The translations under genes were made by a program, and so were the position numbers. A DNA stretch of 64,000 bases, from positions 3,224,001 to 3,288,000 of the forward strand of contig NZ_CP047173.1 of assembly GCF_009834185.1 (NCBI RefSeq). Direction: 5' to 3'. The notes under the pieces are model-generated. The model was given only the letters and a program-made list of their open reading frames with translations, was not told the DNA's origin and made no database searches. Source of the stretch: Rathayibacter sp. VKM Ac-2760 (lineage in GTDB: Bacteria; Actinomycetota; Actinomycetes; Actinomycetales; Microbacteriaceae). Positions 8,652 through 16,795 of this stretch are shown in pieces; position 1 is the first letter of the stretch; each line of letters begins with the position of its first letter.

Positions 8652-9431
8652 TTGTCCAAGCGCATCGAAGTCAACGACCTCAACGTCTACTACAGCAAGT
8701 TCCTCGCGGTCGAGGGAGTCGGTCTCACCATCGAGCCCCGCACCGTCACAGCGTTCATCGGCCCCTCCGGCTGCGGCAAGTCGACCTTCCTCCGCACGCT
8801 CAACCGCATGCACGAGGTCATCCCCGGTGCCTACGTGGACGGCGAGGTGCTGATCGACGGCAACAACCTCTACGGCCCGGGCGTCGACCCGGTGCTCGTG
8901 CGCCGGCAGGTGGGCATGGTCTTCCAGCGGCCGAACCCGTTCCCGACGATGTCCATCCGCGACAACGTGCTGGCCGGCGTCAAGCTCAACAACCGCCGCA
9001 TCTCGAAGTCCGACGCGGACGACCTGGTCGAGAAGTCGCTCCAGGGCGCGAACCTCTGGAACGAGGTCAAGGACCGCCTCGAGAAGCCGGGCTCCGGCCT
9101 CTCCGGCGGACAGCAACAGCGACTGTGCATCGCCCGCGCGATCGCCGTCTCCCCCGACGTGCTGCTGATGGACGAGCCCTGCTCGGCCCTCGACCCGATC
9201 TCGACCCTCGCGATCGAGGACCTGATCGAGGAGCTGAAGAACGAGTACACGATCGTGATCGTGACCCACAACATGCAGCAGGCCTCGCGCGTCTCGGACC
9301 GCACCGCGTTCTTCAACATCGCGGGCACCGGCAAGCCCGGCAAGCTCATCGAGTACGACGACACCGCGACGATGTTCTCGCGGCCGTCGGTCCAGGCGAC
9401 CGAGGACTACGTCTCGGGCCGCTTCGGCTGA
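8652..9431 (+). CDS. pstB: phosphate ABC transporter ATP-binding protein PstB
   Basis: ATPase subunit that powers PstCA. The 259-residue protein has Walker A GPSGCGKST (about residues 37-45), Q-loop VGMVFQRPNPFP, signature LSGGQQQRL, Walker B LLMDEPCSALDP and the switch histidine in VTHNMQQASRVSD. The start is TTG at 8652, with AAGGATC at 8640-8646 as ribosome site. Last gene of pstSCAB, followed by a strong hairpin; no phoU follows. Confidence 0.95.
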   Translation: MSKRIEVNDLNVYYSKFLAVEGVGLTIEPRTVTAFIGPSGCGKSTFLRTLNRMHEVIPGAYVDGEVLIDGNNLYGPGVDPVLVRRQVGMVFQRPNPFPTMSIRDNVLAGVKLNNRRISKSDADDLVEKSLQGANLWNEVKDRLEKPGSGLSGGQQQRLCIARAIAVSPDVLLMDEPCSALDPISTLAIEDLIEELKNEYTIVIVTHNMQQASRVSDRTAFFNIAGTGKPGKLIEYDDTATMFSRPSVQATEDYVSGRFG

Positions 9432-9464
9432 TCCGCCCCACGGCACTCCGCCGCACGGCACGCA

Positions 9465-9498
9465 GAAGCGCCGCACTCCTCCCGGGGTGCGGCGCTTC
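9465..9498 (+). terminator. terminator after pstB
   Basis: 15-bp stem (9465-9479 with 9484-9498, one G-T pair) and a 4-nt loop, 33 nt after the pstB stop. The right length and place for an intrinsic terminator of the pst operon. Confidence 0.7.
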
Positions 9499-9547
9499 CG
9501 TCGTCCGCGGCGACTCCGGAGCCACCGCGAACGGGCCGGAACGCAGA

Positions 9548-9576
9548 AGAGCCGCACCCCTCGGGGGTGCGGCTCT
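9548..9576 (-). terminator. terminator after rskA
   Basis: Perfect 13-bp stem (9548-9560 with 9564-9576; AGAGCCGCACCCC) with a 3-nt loop, 22 nt beyond the stop of the anti-sigma gene. It shares its core with the pstB terminator on the other side, so the two stand back to back between convergent operons. Confidence 0.65.
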
Positions 9577-9598
9577 CATGGGTTCGGATGAGCTGGGC

Positions 9599-10456
9599 TC
9601 AGGCCGTGGCGATCGCGAGGATCGGGTCGGTCGTGGGCGACTGCGCGCCACCCGCGTCCTCGACGGTCACGGCGACGACCGCGCCCTCGGCCAGGGTGCC
9701 CTCGAGCGGGGCGACCGTCTGTCCGTCGCCCCCGTCGAAGGTGCCGGCGGCGACCGGGCCGGAGGAGCCGATGTACCAGGCCTCGTAGGTCTTGTCGTCG
9801 GGCAGCGGCGAGAGGTCGTCGACGACGAGCGCGGAGCGGCCGAGCGAGGCGGACCAGACGAGCGTCGCGGTCTCCCCGGAGGCGATCGCGCCCGTGGTCT
9901 CCTGCACGTCGGGCGCGCTGCGGATCTGCTCGAGGGCGGTCAGCTGCTGGCTCTGGCCGGCATCGGGCGTGAGCAGCGGCGGGAGCGCCACTCCCCCGAC
10001 CACGATGACGGCCGCGGCGGCGGCCGCGGACAGGTAGACGGCGGGCCGGGTGAACCAGCGTCCGCGCGCACGCGCCTCGGCACCGTGGCGGCCGGACGCG
10101 GGGGCGGCGGCGGTCGTCGCGGCGGGCGGCGTCTCGACGGCGTGGAGCGTCGGCACGGCCTCGCGGCGCTCGATCGTCTCCTCGGCCGGCGCGGTGGAGC
10201 GGTCGTCTCCCGGGAGCTGCGGCGTGGTGGCGATGAGGGCCATCAGGTCGGCTCGGAGCGCCGCGGACGGCTGCACCGGCGGGGCGTCGGCCGCGAGGGC
10301 GTCGGCCACGGCGGAGAAGGCGTCGGCCTCGCCGCGCGCCTCCGGGTTCTCGGCCAGGAACCGCTCGTACCGGTCGGACTCCTCGGGCGTCAGGATGCCG
10401 AGCGCGTGTCCTGCTGCGAGTTCGCGCGGGTCGTCGGGGTGTTGCGCTTCGTTCAC
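9599..10456 (-). CDS. rskA: anti-sigma-K factor RskA
   Basis: Membrane-anchored inhibitor of the SigK-type sigma factor encoded just upstream. The 285-residue protein starts with a zinc-less anti-sigma domain (ELAAGHALGILTPEESDRYERFL, an RskA hallmark), has a single membrane segment at about residues 140-162, and an extracytoplasmic RskA domain with TYEAWYIGSSGPVAAGTF. Start is GTG, overlapping the sigK stop by 4 nt (GTGA), so the pair is translationally coupled. Known family members release the sigma factor after regulated proteolysis; whether that happens here is inference. Confidence 0.9.
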   Translation of the reverse strand: MNEAQHPDDPRELAAGHALGILTPEESDRYERFLAENPEARGEADAFSAVADALAADAPPVQPSAALRADLMALIATTPQLPGDDRSTAPAEETIERREAVPTLHAVETPPAATTAAAPASGRHGAEARARGRWFTRPAVYLSAAAAAAVIVVGGVALPPLLTPDAGQSQQLTALEQIRSAPDVQETTGAIASGETATLVWSASLGRSALVVDDLSPLPDDKTYEAWYIGSSGPVAAGTFDGGDGQTVAPLEGTLAEGAVVAVTVEDAGGAQSPTTDPILAIATA

Positions 10457-11028
10457 AGGGCCACCCCCATCTCTTCTCTCAGTCTGATCATCCCGTCGCG
10501 CAGGCGCGTCTTAATGGTACCGACGGGGCAGTGCAGGATCCCGGCGATCTCGCTGTGCGAGTAGCCGCCGTAGTACGCGAGCTGGAGCGCTTGCCGCTGC
10601 AGCTCGGTCAGTCGCTCCAGGGCGGCGGTGACCTTCTCGTGCTCGAGGGACACCTCCGCCTGTTCGGCGACCTGGTCGTAGTCGCGACCGAGGTCGCGGA
10701 TTCCTATGCGGACGTCCCGATCGCGGCCCGCTTGGGCCGCGCGAACCCGATCGATGGCCCTGCGGTGTGCCATCGTGAGGATCCAGGTCGTCGCACTTCC
10801 CTTATTCGGAGCGAATCGCCCAGCGGTTTGCCAGATCTCGAGGAAGACCTCCTGGGCCACCTCCTCCGACTGCGCCCGGTCGACGAGCACCCGCGTGATC
10901 AGACCGAGGACGCGCGCGGCGACGAGGTCGTAGAGCTGCGCGAAGGCGGCCTGCTCCCCCGCGGCGATGCGCTCGAGGAGTGCGCCGAGGTCGGCCGGTG
11001 CGGTGCCCTCGGTGGTGTCGTCGCTCAT
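10453..11028 (-). CDS. sigK: ECF sigma factor, SigK family
   Basis: RNA polymerase sigma factor of the extracytoplasmic-function class. The 191 residues include region 2 (SEEVAQEVFLEIWQTAGRF and the -10-recognition segment TTWILTMAHRRAIDRVR) and region 4 (LTELQRQALQLAYYGGYSHS followed by PVGTIKTRLRDGMIRLR). The sequence closely resembles mycobacterial SigK, and the following gene is rskA. The ATG at 11028 overlaps the stop of the upstream membrane protein gene by 4 nt, giving a three-gene coupled unit. Confidence 0.9.
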   Translation of the reverse strand: MSDDTTEGTAPADLGALLERIAAGEQAAFAQLYDLVAARVLGLITRVLVDRAQSEEVAQEVFLEIWQTAGRFAPNKGSATTWILTMAHRRAIDRVRAAQAGRDRDVRIGIRDLGRDYDQVAEQAEVSLEHEKVTAALERLTELQRQALQLAYYGGYSHSEIAGILHCPVGTIKTRLRDGMIRLREEMGVAL

Positions 11029-11462
11029 GCGCCCTGCCTCGCTCGCGCCCGGGACTTCAGATTCCGGGTCATCCAGAAGGCTGTCACGGCGAGTCCCGCG
11101 AGGACGACCGACACCTCGAGAGGGAGGACGACGAACCGGACGTCGAGCGCGAAGCCGGCCAGGTCGAGCAGCGCCGGAGCGCCCATCCGCGGGGCGAGCC
11201 ACAGGCCGATCACCGCGACGAGCGCGGCCGTCAGCCCGGCGTAGCTGCGCGGGCGGATCAGGACCCAGAGCGCGGCGGCGACGTCGAGGACGGCGAGAGT
11301 GCGCATCAGCGCACCCTGGCCGAGGACCACGCCGCCGCCGAGCTGGGCGCCGACCTCGTCGTCGACCCCTGGCGCCGAAAGGAAGAGGAGTGCGGCGATG
11401 ACGAGGAGGGCGAGACCCGCCCACCATCGCGCGCCGATCCGGAGCGCCCTGCGGTTCTTCAT
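11025..11462 (-). CDS. hypothetical four-span membrane protein upstream of sigK
   Basis: Family not recognised. The 145 residues from the ATG at 11462 contain about four hydrophobic segments (WWAGLALLVIAALLFL, ALMRTLAVLDVAAALWVLI, GLTAALVAVIGLWLA and VVLPLEVSVVLAGLAVTAFW) and a basic C-terminal tail (RNLKSRARARQ). An upstream start at 11531 is open but would add a polar Arg/Pro-rich stretch. Its stop overlaps the sigK ATG by 4 nt, so it may take part in SigK signalling or be a target of it. Confidence 0.7.
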   Translation of the reverse strand: MKNRRALRIGARWWAGLALLVIAALLFLSAPGVDDEVGAQLGGGVVLGQGALMRTLAVLDVAAALWVLIRPRSYAGLTAALVAVIGLWLAPRMGAPALLDLAGFALDVRFVVLPLEVSVVLAGLAVTAFWMTRNLKSRARARQGA

Positions 11463-11588
11463 TCCGGATGTCGCCTGTCTGTCGGGGACTCTGCCGGGAG
11501 GGGAGGACTCGAGCCTCCGACCGCCCGCCACTGGGCCCTCGCTCGCCCCGGTGGAGTCCGCTGGCGGATCCTGTCGAGTGGAGAAGGA

Positions 11589-11667
11589 GCCGGACCGCAG
11601 AAACGCCTCTCGGCGCGAGGCCGCTCGAAGCGGCTATAAGTGGAGCCCGGGGTTACTGCGGTCCGGC
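11589..11667. other. structured intergenic region with nested inverted repeats
   Basis: A perfect 12-bp inverted repeat (GCCGGACCGCAG at 11589-11600 and its complement at 11656-11667) encloses two smaller hairpins, GCCTC...GAGGC and GCCGCT-CGA-AGCGGC. It lies in the 288-nt gap downstream of the conserved gene at 11751 and upstream of the sigK operon, both on the minus strand. It may be a terminator or a small structured RNA; no known RNA family was recognised. The rest of the gap holds no gene I can support. Confidence 0.4.
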
Positions 11668-11750
11668 CTTCACCAGTGTACCGGCTGGCCCCCGTTCGCC
11701 CGCGAGGGCCGTTCGCGGAGCGAGAACGCGCCGGTGGCGCCGCCGACTCG

Positions 11751-12380
11751 CTACTCGAGCGAGTCGCTGCGCCAGAGCCGCGCGCAGCTCACCAGCTCGG
11801 CCGCGGTGGTCGAGAGTCGCAGGGCACGCGTGGTCAGCTGGCTCGCGCGGGGGCCGTCGATCAGCTCGACGTCGTCGGCCACCGAGGCGGCACCGGAGGC
11901 GCTCACCCGGCAGAAGGCCGCGGCCCGTTCGAGCGCGACGGCGAAGTCGCCGTCGAAGACCCCGCGGAGGATGCGGTCGGCCAGCTCGGTGATCTCGGCC
12001 GGACCGGTCGGCGTGACGGCGCCGGCGACGACCGGGTCGATGGTCGCCGACAGCTCGACGCCGCGCTGGTAGAGGAAGCTCGTGCTGTCCGGGTCCTGCC
12101 GGATGACGAGGCGCAGCAGGTAGAGGCGCCAGAGGGCGCCGGGGAGGCTGGACGGGCTGGAGCGCGCCCACAGCTCGGCGAGCGCGTCGATGCCGTGGTG
12201 GTCGGTGTACTCGACGAGCCGGTCGATGACGACCGGGTCCGGGTCCTCGCGGACGCGGCTGAGCAGCGCGATCGCCGTCTCGTGCGCGACGCGGCTGATC
12301 TGCGCCGGGTCCTCTCCGCCCTGGAACGCCTCGAAGACGCGGGACGGGAACTTGGTCGGCTTGTGGAAGCCGTCTGTCAT
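11751..12380 (-). CDS. conserved actinobacterial protein of unknown function
   Basis: A 209-residue soluble protein beginning MTDGFHKPTKFPSRVFEAF. I recall close relatives across Actinobacteria but no established function. It is mostly helical and rich in hydrophobic heptads (VIDRLVEYTDHHGIDALAEL, LPGALWRLYLLRLVIRQDP), with a conserved-looking ILRGVFDGDFAVALERAAAF segment and two cysteines. No signal peptide or membrane segment. A -10-like TACCCT on the minus strand at 12449-12444 gives a leader of about 55 nt. Divergent from tRNA-Lys. Confidence 0.75.
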   Translation of the reverse strand: MTDGFHKPTKFPSRVFEAFQGGEDPAQISRVAHETAIALLSRVREDPDPVVIDRLVEYTDHHGIDALAELWARSSPSSLPGALWRLYLLRLVIRQDPDSTSFLYQRGVELSATIDPVVAGAVTPTGPAEITELADRILRGVFDGDFAVALERAAAFCRVSASGAASVADDVELIDGPRASQLTTRALRLSTTAAELVSCARLWRSDSLE

Positions 12381-12501
12381 GGGGCCGCCTTCCGCGGTCG
12401 GGCGGGGCGCGCGGACGCGTCCTGCTTCGTGGGGGTTCGGAGAGGGTAACGCGTGCGCCTGTGCGGGTATGCCCGACGCCTGGGCCGGCCCGCGGGGGCG
12501 C

Positions 12502-12507
12502 TACCCT
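12502..12507 (+). promoter_or_regulatory. -10 box of tRNA-Lys
   Basis: TACCCT ending 9 nt before the first tRNA base, a spacing consistent with transcription starting a few nucleotides upstream of the mature 5' end. Confidence 0.45.
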
Positions 12508-12516
12508 GGATGCCGC

Positions 12517-12589
12517 GGGCCTCTAGCTCAGTTGGCAGAGCAGCGGACTTTTAATCCGCGGGTCGTCGGTTCGAGCCCGACGGGGCCCA
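12517..12589 (+). tRNA. tRNA-Lys (anticodon UUU)
   Basis: A 73-nt cloverleaf folds completely. The acceptor stem is GGGCCTC with GGGGCCC, the D arm GCTC...GAGC, the anticodon arm GCGGA-CTTTTAA-TCCGC giving anticodon TTT, and the T arm GTCGG-TTCGAGC-CCGAC. The discriminator base is A. The 3' CCA is not encoded (ACTC follows), so it must be added by nucleotidyltransferase. Confidence 0.97.
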
Positions 12590-12708
12590 CTCGCTCCGCG
12601 CCGTGTCCTCCGCGCCGTCCTCGTCAGCGCGTCCCCGCTCGGGCGCGCGATCGCGCCGGTCGTGCAGGAGCGCCCGAGGCCACGCCCTCGATCCAGCGGC
12701 CGAACGGG

Positions 12709-12906
12709 CTACTCGTGGCAGAGGGACCAGGTGGTGTCGGGGTAGTCGCGCGAGGTGTCGTCCTCGGCGGCGAGCAGGCGCCAGACGCCGTCGTGGTGCT
12801 CGAGGAGTCGGCCACGGACGATCTCGGACTGCCAGCCGTCCTCGGTGCGGAACCAGCGGACCAGGCGGACGGTCACGCTCTGGCGGGACTGGAGGCGGTG
12901 GGTCAT
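12709..12906 (-). CDS. small hypothetical protein, 65 aa
   Basis: Family not recognised. The 65 residues (start MTHRLQSRQSVTVRLVRWF, end WSLCHE) look like a real small globular protein, with alternating hydrophobic positions and four tryptophans, and without the Arg/Pro monotony of shadow frames. An AGGACC-like ribosome site precedes the ATG. Convergent with tRNA-Lys; 62 nt upstream of its start begins a cluster of palindromic repeats. Confidence 0.5.
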   Translation of the reverse strand: MTHRLQSRQSVTVRLVRWFRTEDGWQSEIVRGRLLEHHDGVWRLLAAEDDTSRDYPDTTWSLCHE

Positions 12907-12967
12907 CGGGGTCCTGTCGGGGTGGTGGGTGGCTGTGAGCCCGGTAGAGCTGCTCGGTCGGCGGGTG

Positions 12968-13095
12968 GGTCTCGATACGCCGCCTGGGGCGGCTACTCGA
13001 CCGGCAAGGGGAGGGCGGGTCTCGATACGCCGCCAGGGGCGGCTACTCGACCAGCAAGGTGGTCTCGATACGCCGCCGGGGGCGGCTACTCGACT
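12968..13095. repeat. three tandem copies of a GGTCTCGATACG palindromic repeat
   Basis: Copies at 12968-13002, 13018-13052 and 13061-13095 each read GGTCTCGATACGCCGCC, one variable base, GGGGCGGCTACTCGACC or nearly so. The inner part GCCGCC/GGCGGC is an inverted repeat; the outer ends GGTCTCGATA and TACTCGACC form an imperfect palindrome. Other copies are at 20147-20232 and 50951-51107. I recall similar dispersed repeats in Microbacteriaceae genomes; function unknown. Confidence 0.85.
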
Positions 13096-13159
13096 ATCGG
13101 GGTGCGTGCAGGCGGGGCGGGGCGACCGGCGGAAGGGGACACCTCCGGCCGCCCATGGG

Positions 13160-13648
13160 TCAGCGGGTGGGGTCGATGCGCCAGTGGCAGACCATCGTCA
13201 TGGTGGAGCGGTAGGAGTAGGTGGTGGTGTCGACGATGTCGACGACGCGCTCGTCGTCGCCGGGGTAGAACTCCGAGGCGGAGTCGACGCCGGGCGGGAG
13301 GCAGGTGCTGCGGGAGACGACCTTCGTGAGCCGGGTCGGCGCGTACCAGTCGTCGCCGTCCTCCGTCTCCGTGCCGGAGACGAACAGGGGGATGTCGGTG
13401 AAGACGCAGACGAGCGTCAGCGACTTCCCGGAGCGGACGAAGCGGTAGTCGGTCGTGTCGACGCTGTAGCCGGGCGAGGCCGGCAGCAGGGCGCCGTAGT
13501 AGCAGAGGCCGTCCGAGGTGATGTCGGAGGAGGCCTGGTCAGCGAAGTTCGCGCCGGCGTTGTGGTCGGCGAGGGCGGGGGTCGCGGCGGCGCCCACGAG
13601 GGCGATCGAGGCGGCGAGGGGGAGCAGGGTGGAGCGGAAGGACGGCAT
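13160..13648 (-). CDS. secreted hypothetical protein, 162 aa
   Basis: Family not recognised. It begins with a Sec signal peptide, MPSFRSTLLPLAASIALVGAA..., cleaved probably after AAATPALA (about residue 27). The mature part of about 135 residues is acidic and Ser/Thr/Asp-rich with four cysteines (in GLCYYG, LVCVF, STCLPP and MVCHW) that could form two disulfides. Ribosome site GAGGAG precedes the ATG. Monocistronic; upstream and downstream gaps contain only repeats. Confidence 0.65.
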   Translation of the reverse strand: MPSFRSTLLPLAASIALVGAAATPALADHNAGANFADQASSDITSDGLCYYGALLPASPGYSVDTTDYRFVRSGKSLTLVCVFTDIPLFVSGTETEDGDDWYAPTRLTKVVSRSTCLPPGVDSASEFYPGDDERVVDIVDTTTYSYRSTMTMVCHWRIDPTR

Positions 13649-13882
13649 GACGGTCTCCTCATCGAGACGGCGTCGGCGCGGTGCGTCGGCAGGGTCGGTC
13701 GCTCGTCGAGCGAGCGGACTGCGGGGCCTGGTCGGCGGGGCGACGATGCCGTCGCTCGCACGGCCCCGCGGGCGTCCGGCGGACCGGATGACCCGAACTC
13801 TAGACCGCTGCGCGGGTGCTGTCTGCCCCCTGCGAGGTCACGAAGCCGAACCGATCCGCAGCGGGCCGGAGGCGCCGCCGCC

Positions 13883-14077
13883 TCAGACGAGCCGACCCGC
13901 GCGCAGGCGGCGGGAGCGGCGCCGCAGGGTGCGGTCGCTCGGGCCGAAGCTGTCGGACTCGAGCAGGAGCCGGAGCGACAGCGAGACCTGCCGGGCCAGT
14001 CGTGGATCGATCCCCTCGGGGATCCGTACCGCGTCGATGAGGTCGAGAGCCGTCTGCGTGGTACGGGAGATCGCCAT
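13883..14077 (-). CDS. small hypothetical protein, 64 aa
   Basis: Family not recognised. A short helical-looking protein (MAISRTTQTALDLIDAVRIP...) with a very basic C terminus (LRRRSRRLRAGRL) that could bind nucleic acid. Support for expression: a -10-like TAGTGT on the minus strand (14089-14084) lies exactly 6 nt before the ATG, the leaderless pattern seen for many genes in this window. Confidence 0.5.
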   Translation of the reverse strand: MAISRTTQTALDLIDAVRIPEGIDPRLARQVSLSLRLLLESDSFGPSDRTLRRRSRRLRAGRLV

Positions 14078-14182
14078 GCCGCGACACTAGGGAAGTCCCG
14101 GGAGCGTCACGGCCCCGAGACGGGGGCGCACGGCGAAAGACATGCTCAGTCGCCGTGCGCCCGCCGCGGAGGTGCCTGCGGG

Positions 14183-14461
14183 CTACTTGCTGCCGTCGCC
14201 GCGACCGGTCGAGGACTGCAGGCGGTCGATGTGCTCGGAGGCCTGCGCCTTCGTCAGATCGGCAGGGAGGGTCTCGCCGGCCTCGCGGGCGAGGGTGTCG
14301 AGGTAGCTGCGCTGCGGGCCGGTCATCGGCTCGTCGCCGGTGACCCAGTCGGACGGGTCCTTGCTCGCGCTGGTGTCGCTGCCGTCATCGGCACGGGCGC
14401 CGAGGACGTCGCCCTCGGTCTTGACGTCGGGATCGGTGGTGTTGGGGATGTCGTCGCTCAT
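14183..14461 (-). CDS. DUF3072 family protein, 92 aa
   Basis: A small acidic protein with a disordered first half (Asp/Thr/Ser-rich) and a C-terminal DUF3072 motif, MTGPQRSYLDTLAREAGE...LPADLTKAQASEHIDRLQ. The function of the family is unknown; it is common in actinobacteria. A TACCGT box on the minus strand (14473-14468) sits 6 nt before the ATG, predicting a leaderless transcript. Confidence 0.75.
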   Translation of the reverse strand: MSDDIPNTTDPDVKTEGDVLGARADDGSDTSASKDPSDWVTGDEPMTGPQRSYLDTLAREAGETLPADLTKAQASEHIDRLQSSTGRGDGSK

Positions 14462-14549
14462 GCTGCGACGGTACGCCGGACCACCGACACCGGCGAGGGC
14501 TTGCGGAGCGGGGCCGAGGGGCCCGTTCCGCGGCGACCCCGCGCGGGCG

Positions 14550-15836
14550 TCACGAGCCGAGGAGCGCGTGCGCGACCGTGAAGATCACGAGGCCGGCCAG
14601 CGAGCCGACCACCGTGCCGTTGATCCGGATGAACTGCAGGTCCTTGCCCACTTGCAGCTCGAGCTTCTCGGAGGTCTCCTGCGGGTCCCAGCGGCCGATC
14701 GTCTCGCCGATGATGCTGGCGATGTCGCTCCGGTAGCGGTCGACGAGGTTCGCGGCGACGGTGCCGATCCAGGTGTCGACGGTCGAGGCGAGCGCCTGGT
14801 CCGTCGAGAGGCGGCGGCCGAGGTCGACGACGATCGACTCGATGCTCGCGCGGAGCGGGCTCGCCGGGTCGTCCATCGCGCCGAGCAGCGACGACTTCGT
14901 CGACTCCCAGGCGTCGCCGGCCAGCTCGCGCACGCGCGGGCTGTCGAAGGCGCGGTTCTTGATCTCCTCGACCCGGGCGATGAGGTCCGGGTCGCTGCCG
15001 AGGTCCTTCGCGAGCGTGGCGAGGTAGCCGTCCACCGCGATCCGGAACGGGTGGCCCTGGTCGTCGCGGACGGTCTGCACCAGGACGAGCGCCTCGCGGT
15101 AGAGCCGCTCGTCGACCGCCCGGCTGACCGCGGAGGGCAGCCAGCTCGGGAGCCGGCCGCTGACCATCCGGGTGAAGCTCTCGGGGTTCGCGATCAGCCA
15201 GGCCTCCGCCTGCTCGACCAGCGTGTCGACGAGGCGGCGGTGGTGGCCCGCCTCGACGACGCTGCCGACGAGCGAGCCCAGCGGCGGGCCCCATTGCGGG
15301 TCGAGCAGATGCCGCCGCGCGAGCGCCTCGATCACGCGCTGCACGTCGGAGTCGTCGAGCAGTGCGATGGCCGCGCGGACCGCCGCCGCGCTCTCGCCGC
15401 CGACCCGGTGCGCGTTCTCGGGCTCCGCGAGCCAGAGGCCGGCGCGCCGGGCGATGCCGAAGGAGTCGAGCTTCTCGCGCACGATCGCGCCGCGGAGGAA
15501 GTTCTCCTCGACGAACTGGGCGAGGCTCGCGCCGATCTCGTCCTTCTTGGTCGGGATGATCGCCGTGTGCGGGATCGGCAGGCCCAGCGGCCGCCGGAAC
15601 AGCGCCGTGACGGCGAACCAGTCGGCGAGCGCGCCGACCATCCCGCCCTCGCTCGCGGCGCGGACCCACTGCAGCCAGGGGTAGCGGTCCTGGAGCGCGA
15701 AGGACACCGCGAAGACGATCGCCATCAGCACCAGCAGCCCGGTGGCGAGCCGCTTCATCGCGACGAGGGCGGCGCGCTTGGCGTCGTCGTCGCGCCCGGC
15801 GGAGGTGCCGGCGGCGGTCGTGCCGGCCGTCGTCAT
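14550..15836 (-). CDS. DUF445 family membrane-associated protein
   Basis: A 428-residue protein of the DUF445 (YheB/YjiN-like) family, function unknown. It has a hydrophobic N-terminal segment (LATGLLVLMAIVFAVSFAL, about residues 35-53), the family motif GGMVGALADWFAVTALFRRPLG with IPHTAIIPTKKDEIG, a long helical middle, and a C-terminal membrane segment (VVGSLAGLVIFTVAHALL). This topology fits a protein anchored by both ends. Its ATG overlaps the stop of the aldose-epimerase-like gene by 4 nt (ATGA), so the two are coupled. Confidence 0.85.
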   Translation of the reverse strand: MTTAGTTAAGTSAGRDDDAKRAALVAMKRLATGLLVLMAIVFAVSFALQDRYPWLQWVRAASEGGMVGALADWFAVTALFRRPLGLPIPHTAIIPTKKDEIGASLAQFVEENFLRGAIVREKLDSFGIARRAGLWLAEPENAHRVGGESAAAVRAAIALLDDSDVQRVIEALARRHLLDPQWGPPLGSLVGSVVEAGHHRRLVDTLVEQAEAWLIANPESFTRMVSGRLPSWLPSAVSRAVDERLYREALVLVQTVRDDQGHPFRIAVDGYLATLAKDLGSDPDLIARVEEIKNRAFDSPRVRELAGDAWESTKSSLLGAMDDPASPLRASIESIVVDLGRRLSTDQALASTVDTWIGTVAANLVDRYRSDIASIIGETIGRWDPQETSEKLELQVGKDLQFIRINGTVVGSLAGLVIFTVAHALLGS

Positions 15837-16786
15837 GAGGCGGTGGGGAATCCCTCGTGGCGGATGCCCCAGGCGACGGTCCACTCCTCCCCCGGCTCGA
15901 GCCAGCGCAGGCCCTGCCCGGAGTTGAGCGCCTCGGCGGGCGCGGTCATCGGCTCGACCGCGATCGCCGTCTTCACGTCGTCGCCGTCGGGGAAGATCCG
16001 GGTGATGAAGACCTGGATGAAGTTGTGCGAGGCGTCGGCCCAGAGCAGCACGCGGCGGCCGTCGGCGGCGCTGAGGCCGTGCACGCTCTCGCCGTCGACG
16101 ACGGTGACGTCGGCCCAGGCGTCGTCGAGCTCGAGGTCGCCGACGCGGCGGCCGCGGCGGAGGTCCCAGTCGGTGCCGTCGACCGGGCTCTGACCGGTGG
16201 GGTTGAGCCGGTCGTCGACCTCGATGTGCACGGCCGCGTCGACCGTGATCTCGAGCTCGTCGGTCGGCACGTCGCCGATCGCGAGGAAGGGGTGGGTGCC
16301 GATCGCGACCGGGGCCTCGTCGGCTCCGACGTTGACGACGCGGTGGACGACCTTCAGCCCGTCGGCCTGCAGCTCGTAGCGGACCGTGGTCTCGAGGTGG
16401 AACGGGTAGCCGCTCTGCGGGACGACGGGCGCGGCGAGCTCGACGAACGACGGCCCCTGCTCCACCACGCGGTAGGAGGCGCTGCGCAGCAGGCCGTGGA
16501 TCGCGTTGTGGTACTTCGGCTCGGTGATGTCGAGCTGGAGCGTGCGGCCGGCGTGGTGCCAGCGGCCGTCCTTGACGCGGTTGGGCCAGGGCATCAGGAC
16601 GATGCCCGAGCCGAACGGCGGGACGACCGTCTCGGGGTATCCGGCGGTGATCTCGACGCCATCGACGGAGAGGTGGCGCAGCCCTGCGGCCACCTCCGTG
16701 ACGACGGCGTGCAGGGTGCGTCCCTCGGCGGTGAGGTCGAGGGCGAACTGGCGCCCGGTTGCGGGGGCGGGAGTGAAGTCGGCCAT
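15833..16786 (-). CDS. aldose 1-epimerase family protein (GalM-like)
   Basis: Probable mutarotase interconverting alpha and beta anomers of an aldose such as galactose. The 317-residue beta-rich protein has PFGSGIVLMPWPNRVKDGRW near the N terminus, the His of HNAIHGLL, the second His of AIGTHPFL and an acidic C-terminal site in VEPMTAPAEALNSG, as in the family. Proximity to galT-galK suggests galactose as substrate, though it is on the opposite strand beyond the regulator. A TAGGAT box on the minus strand (16798-16793) lies 6 nt before the ATG. Confidence 0.82.
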   Translation of the reverse strand: MADFTPAPATGRQFALDLTAEGRTLHAVVTEVAAGLRHLSVDGVEITAGYPETVVPPFGSGIVLMPWPNRVKDGRWHHAGRTLQLDITEPKYHNAIHGLLRSASYRVVEQGPSFVELAAPVVPQSGYPFHLETTVRYELQADGLKVVHRVVNVGADEAPVAIGTHPFLAIGDVPTDELEITVDAAVHIEVDDRLNPTGQSPVDGTDWDLRRGRRVGDLELDDAWADVTVVDGESVHGLSAADGRRVLLWADASHNFIQVFITRIFPDGDDVKTAIAVEPMTAPAEALNSGQGLRWLEPGEEWTVAWGIRHEGFPTAS

Positions 16787-16795
16787 TCCTGAATC

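Noticed and set aside
11494..11590. Minus-strand tRNA gene
   Set aside because: A convincing T-arm-like stem-loop exists at 11502-11518, but no matching acceptor strand, anticodon arm or D arm can be found.
12603..12938. Plus-strand frame of 111 codons after tRNA-Lys
   Set aside because: Arg/Ser/Gly-rich composition typical of shadow frames; it overlaps the better-supported 65-aa gene on the other strand.
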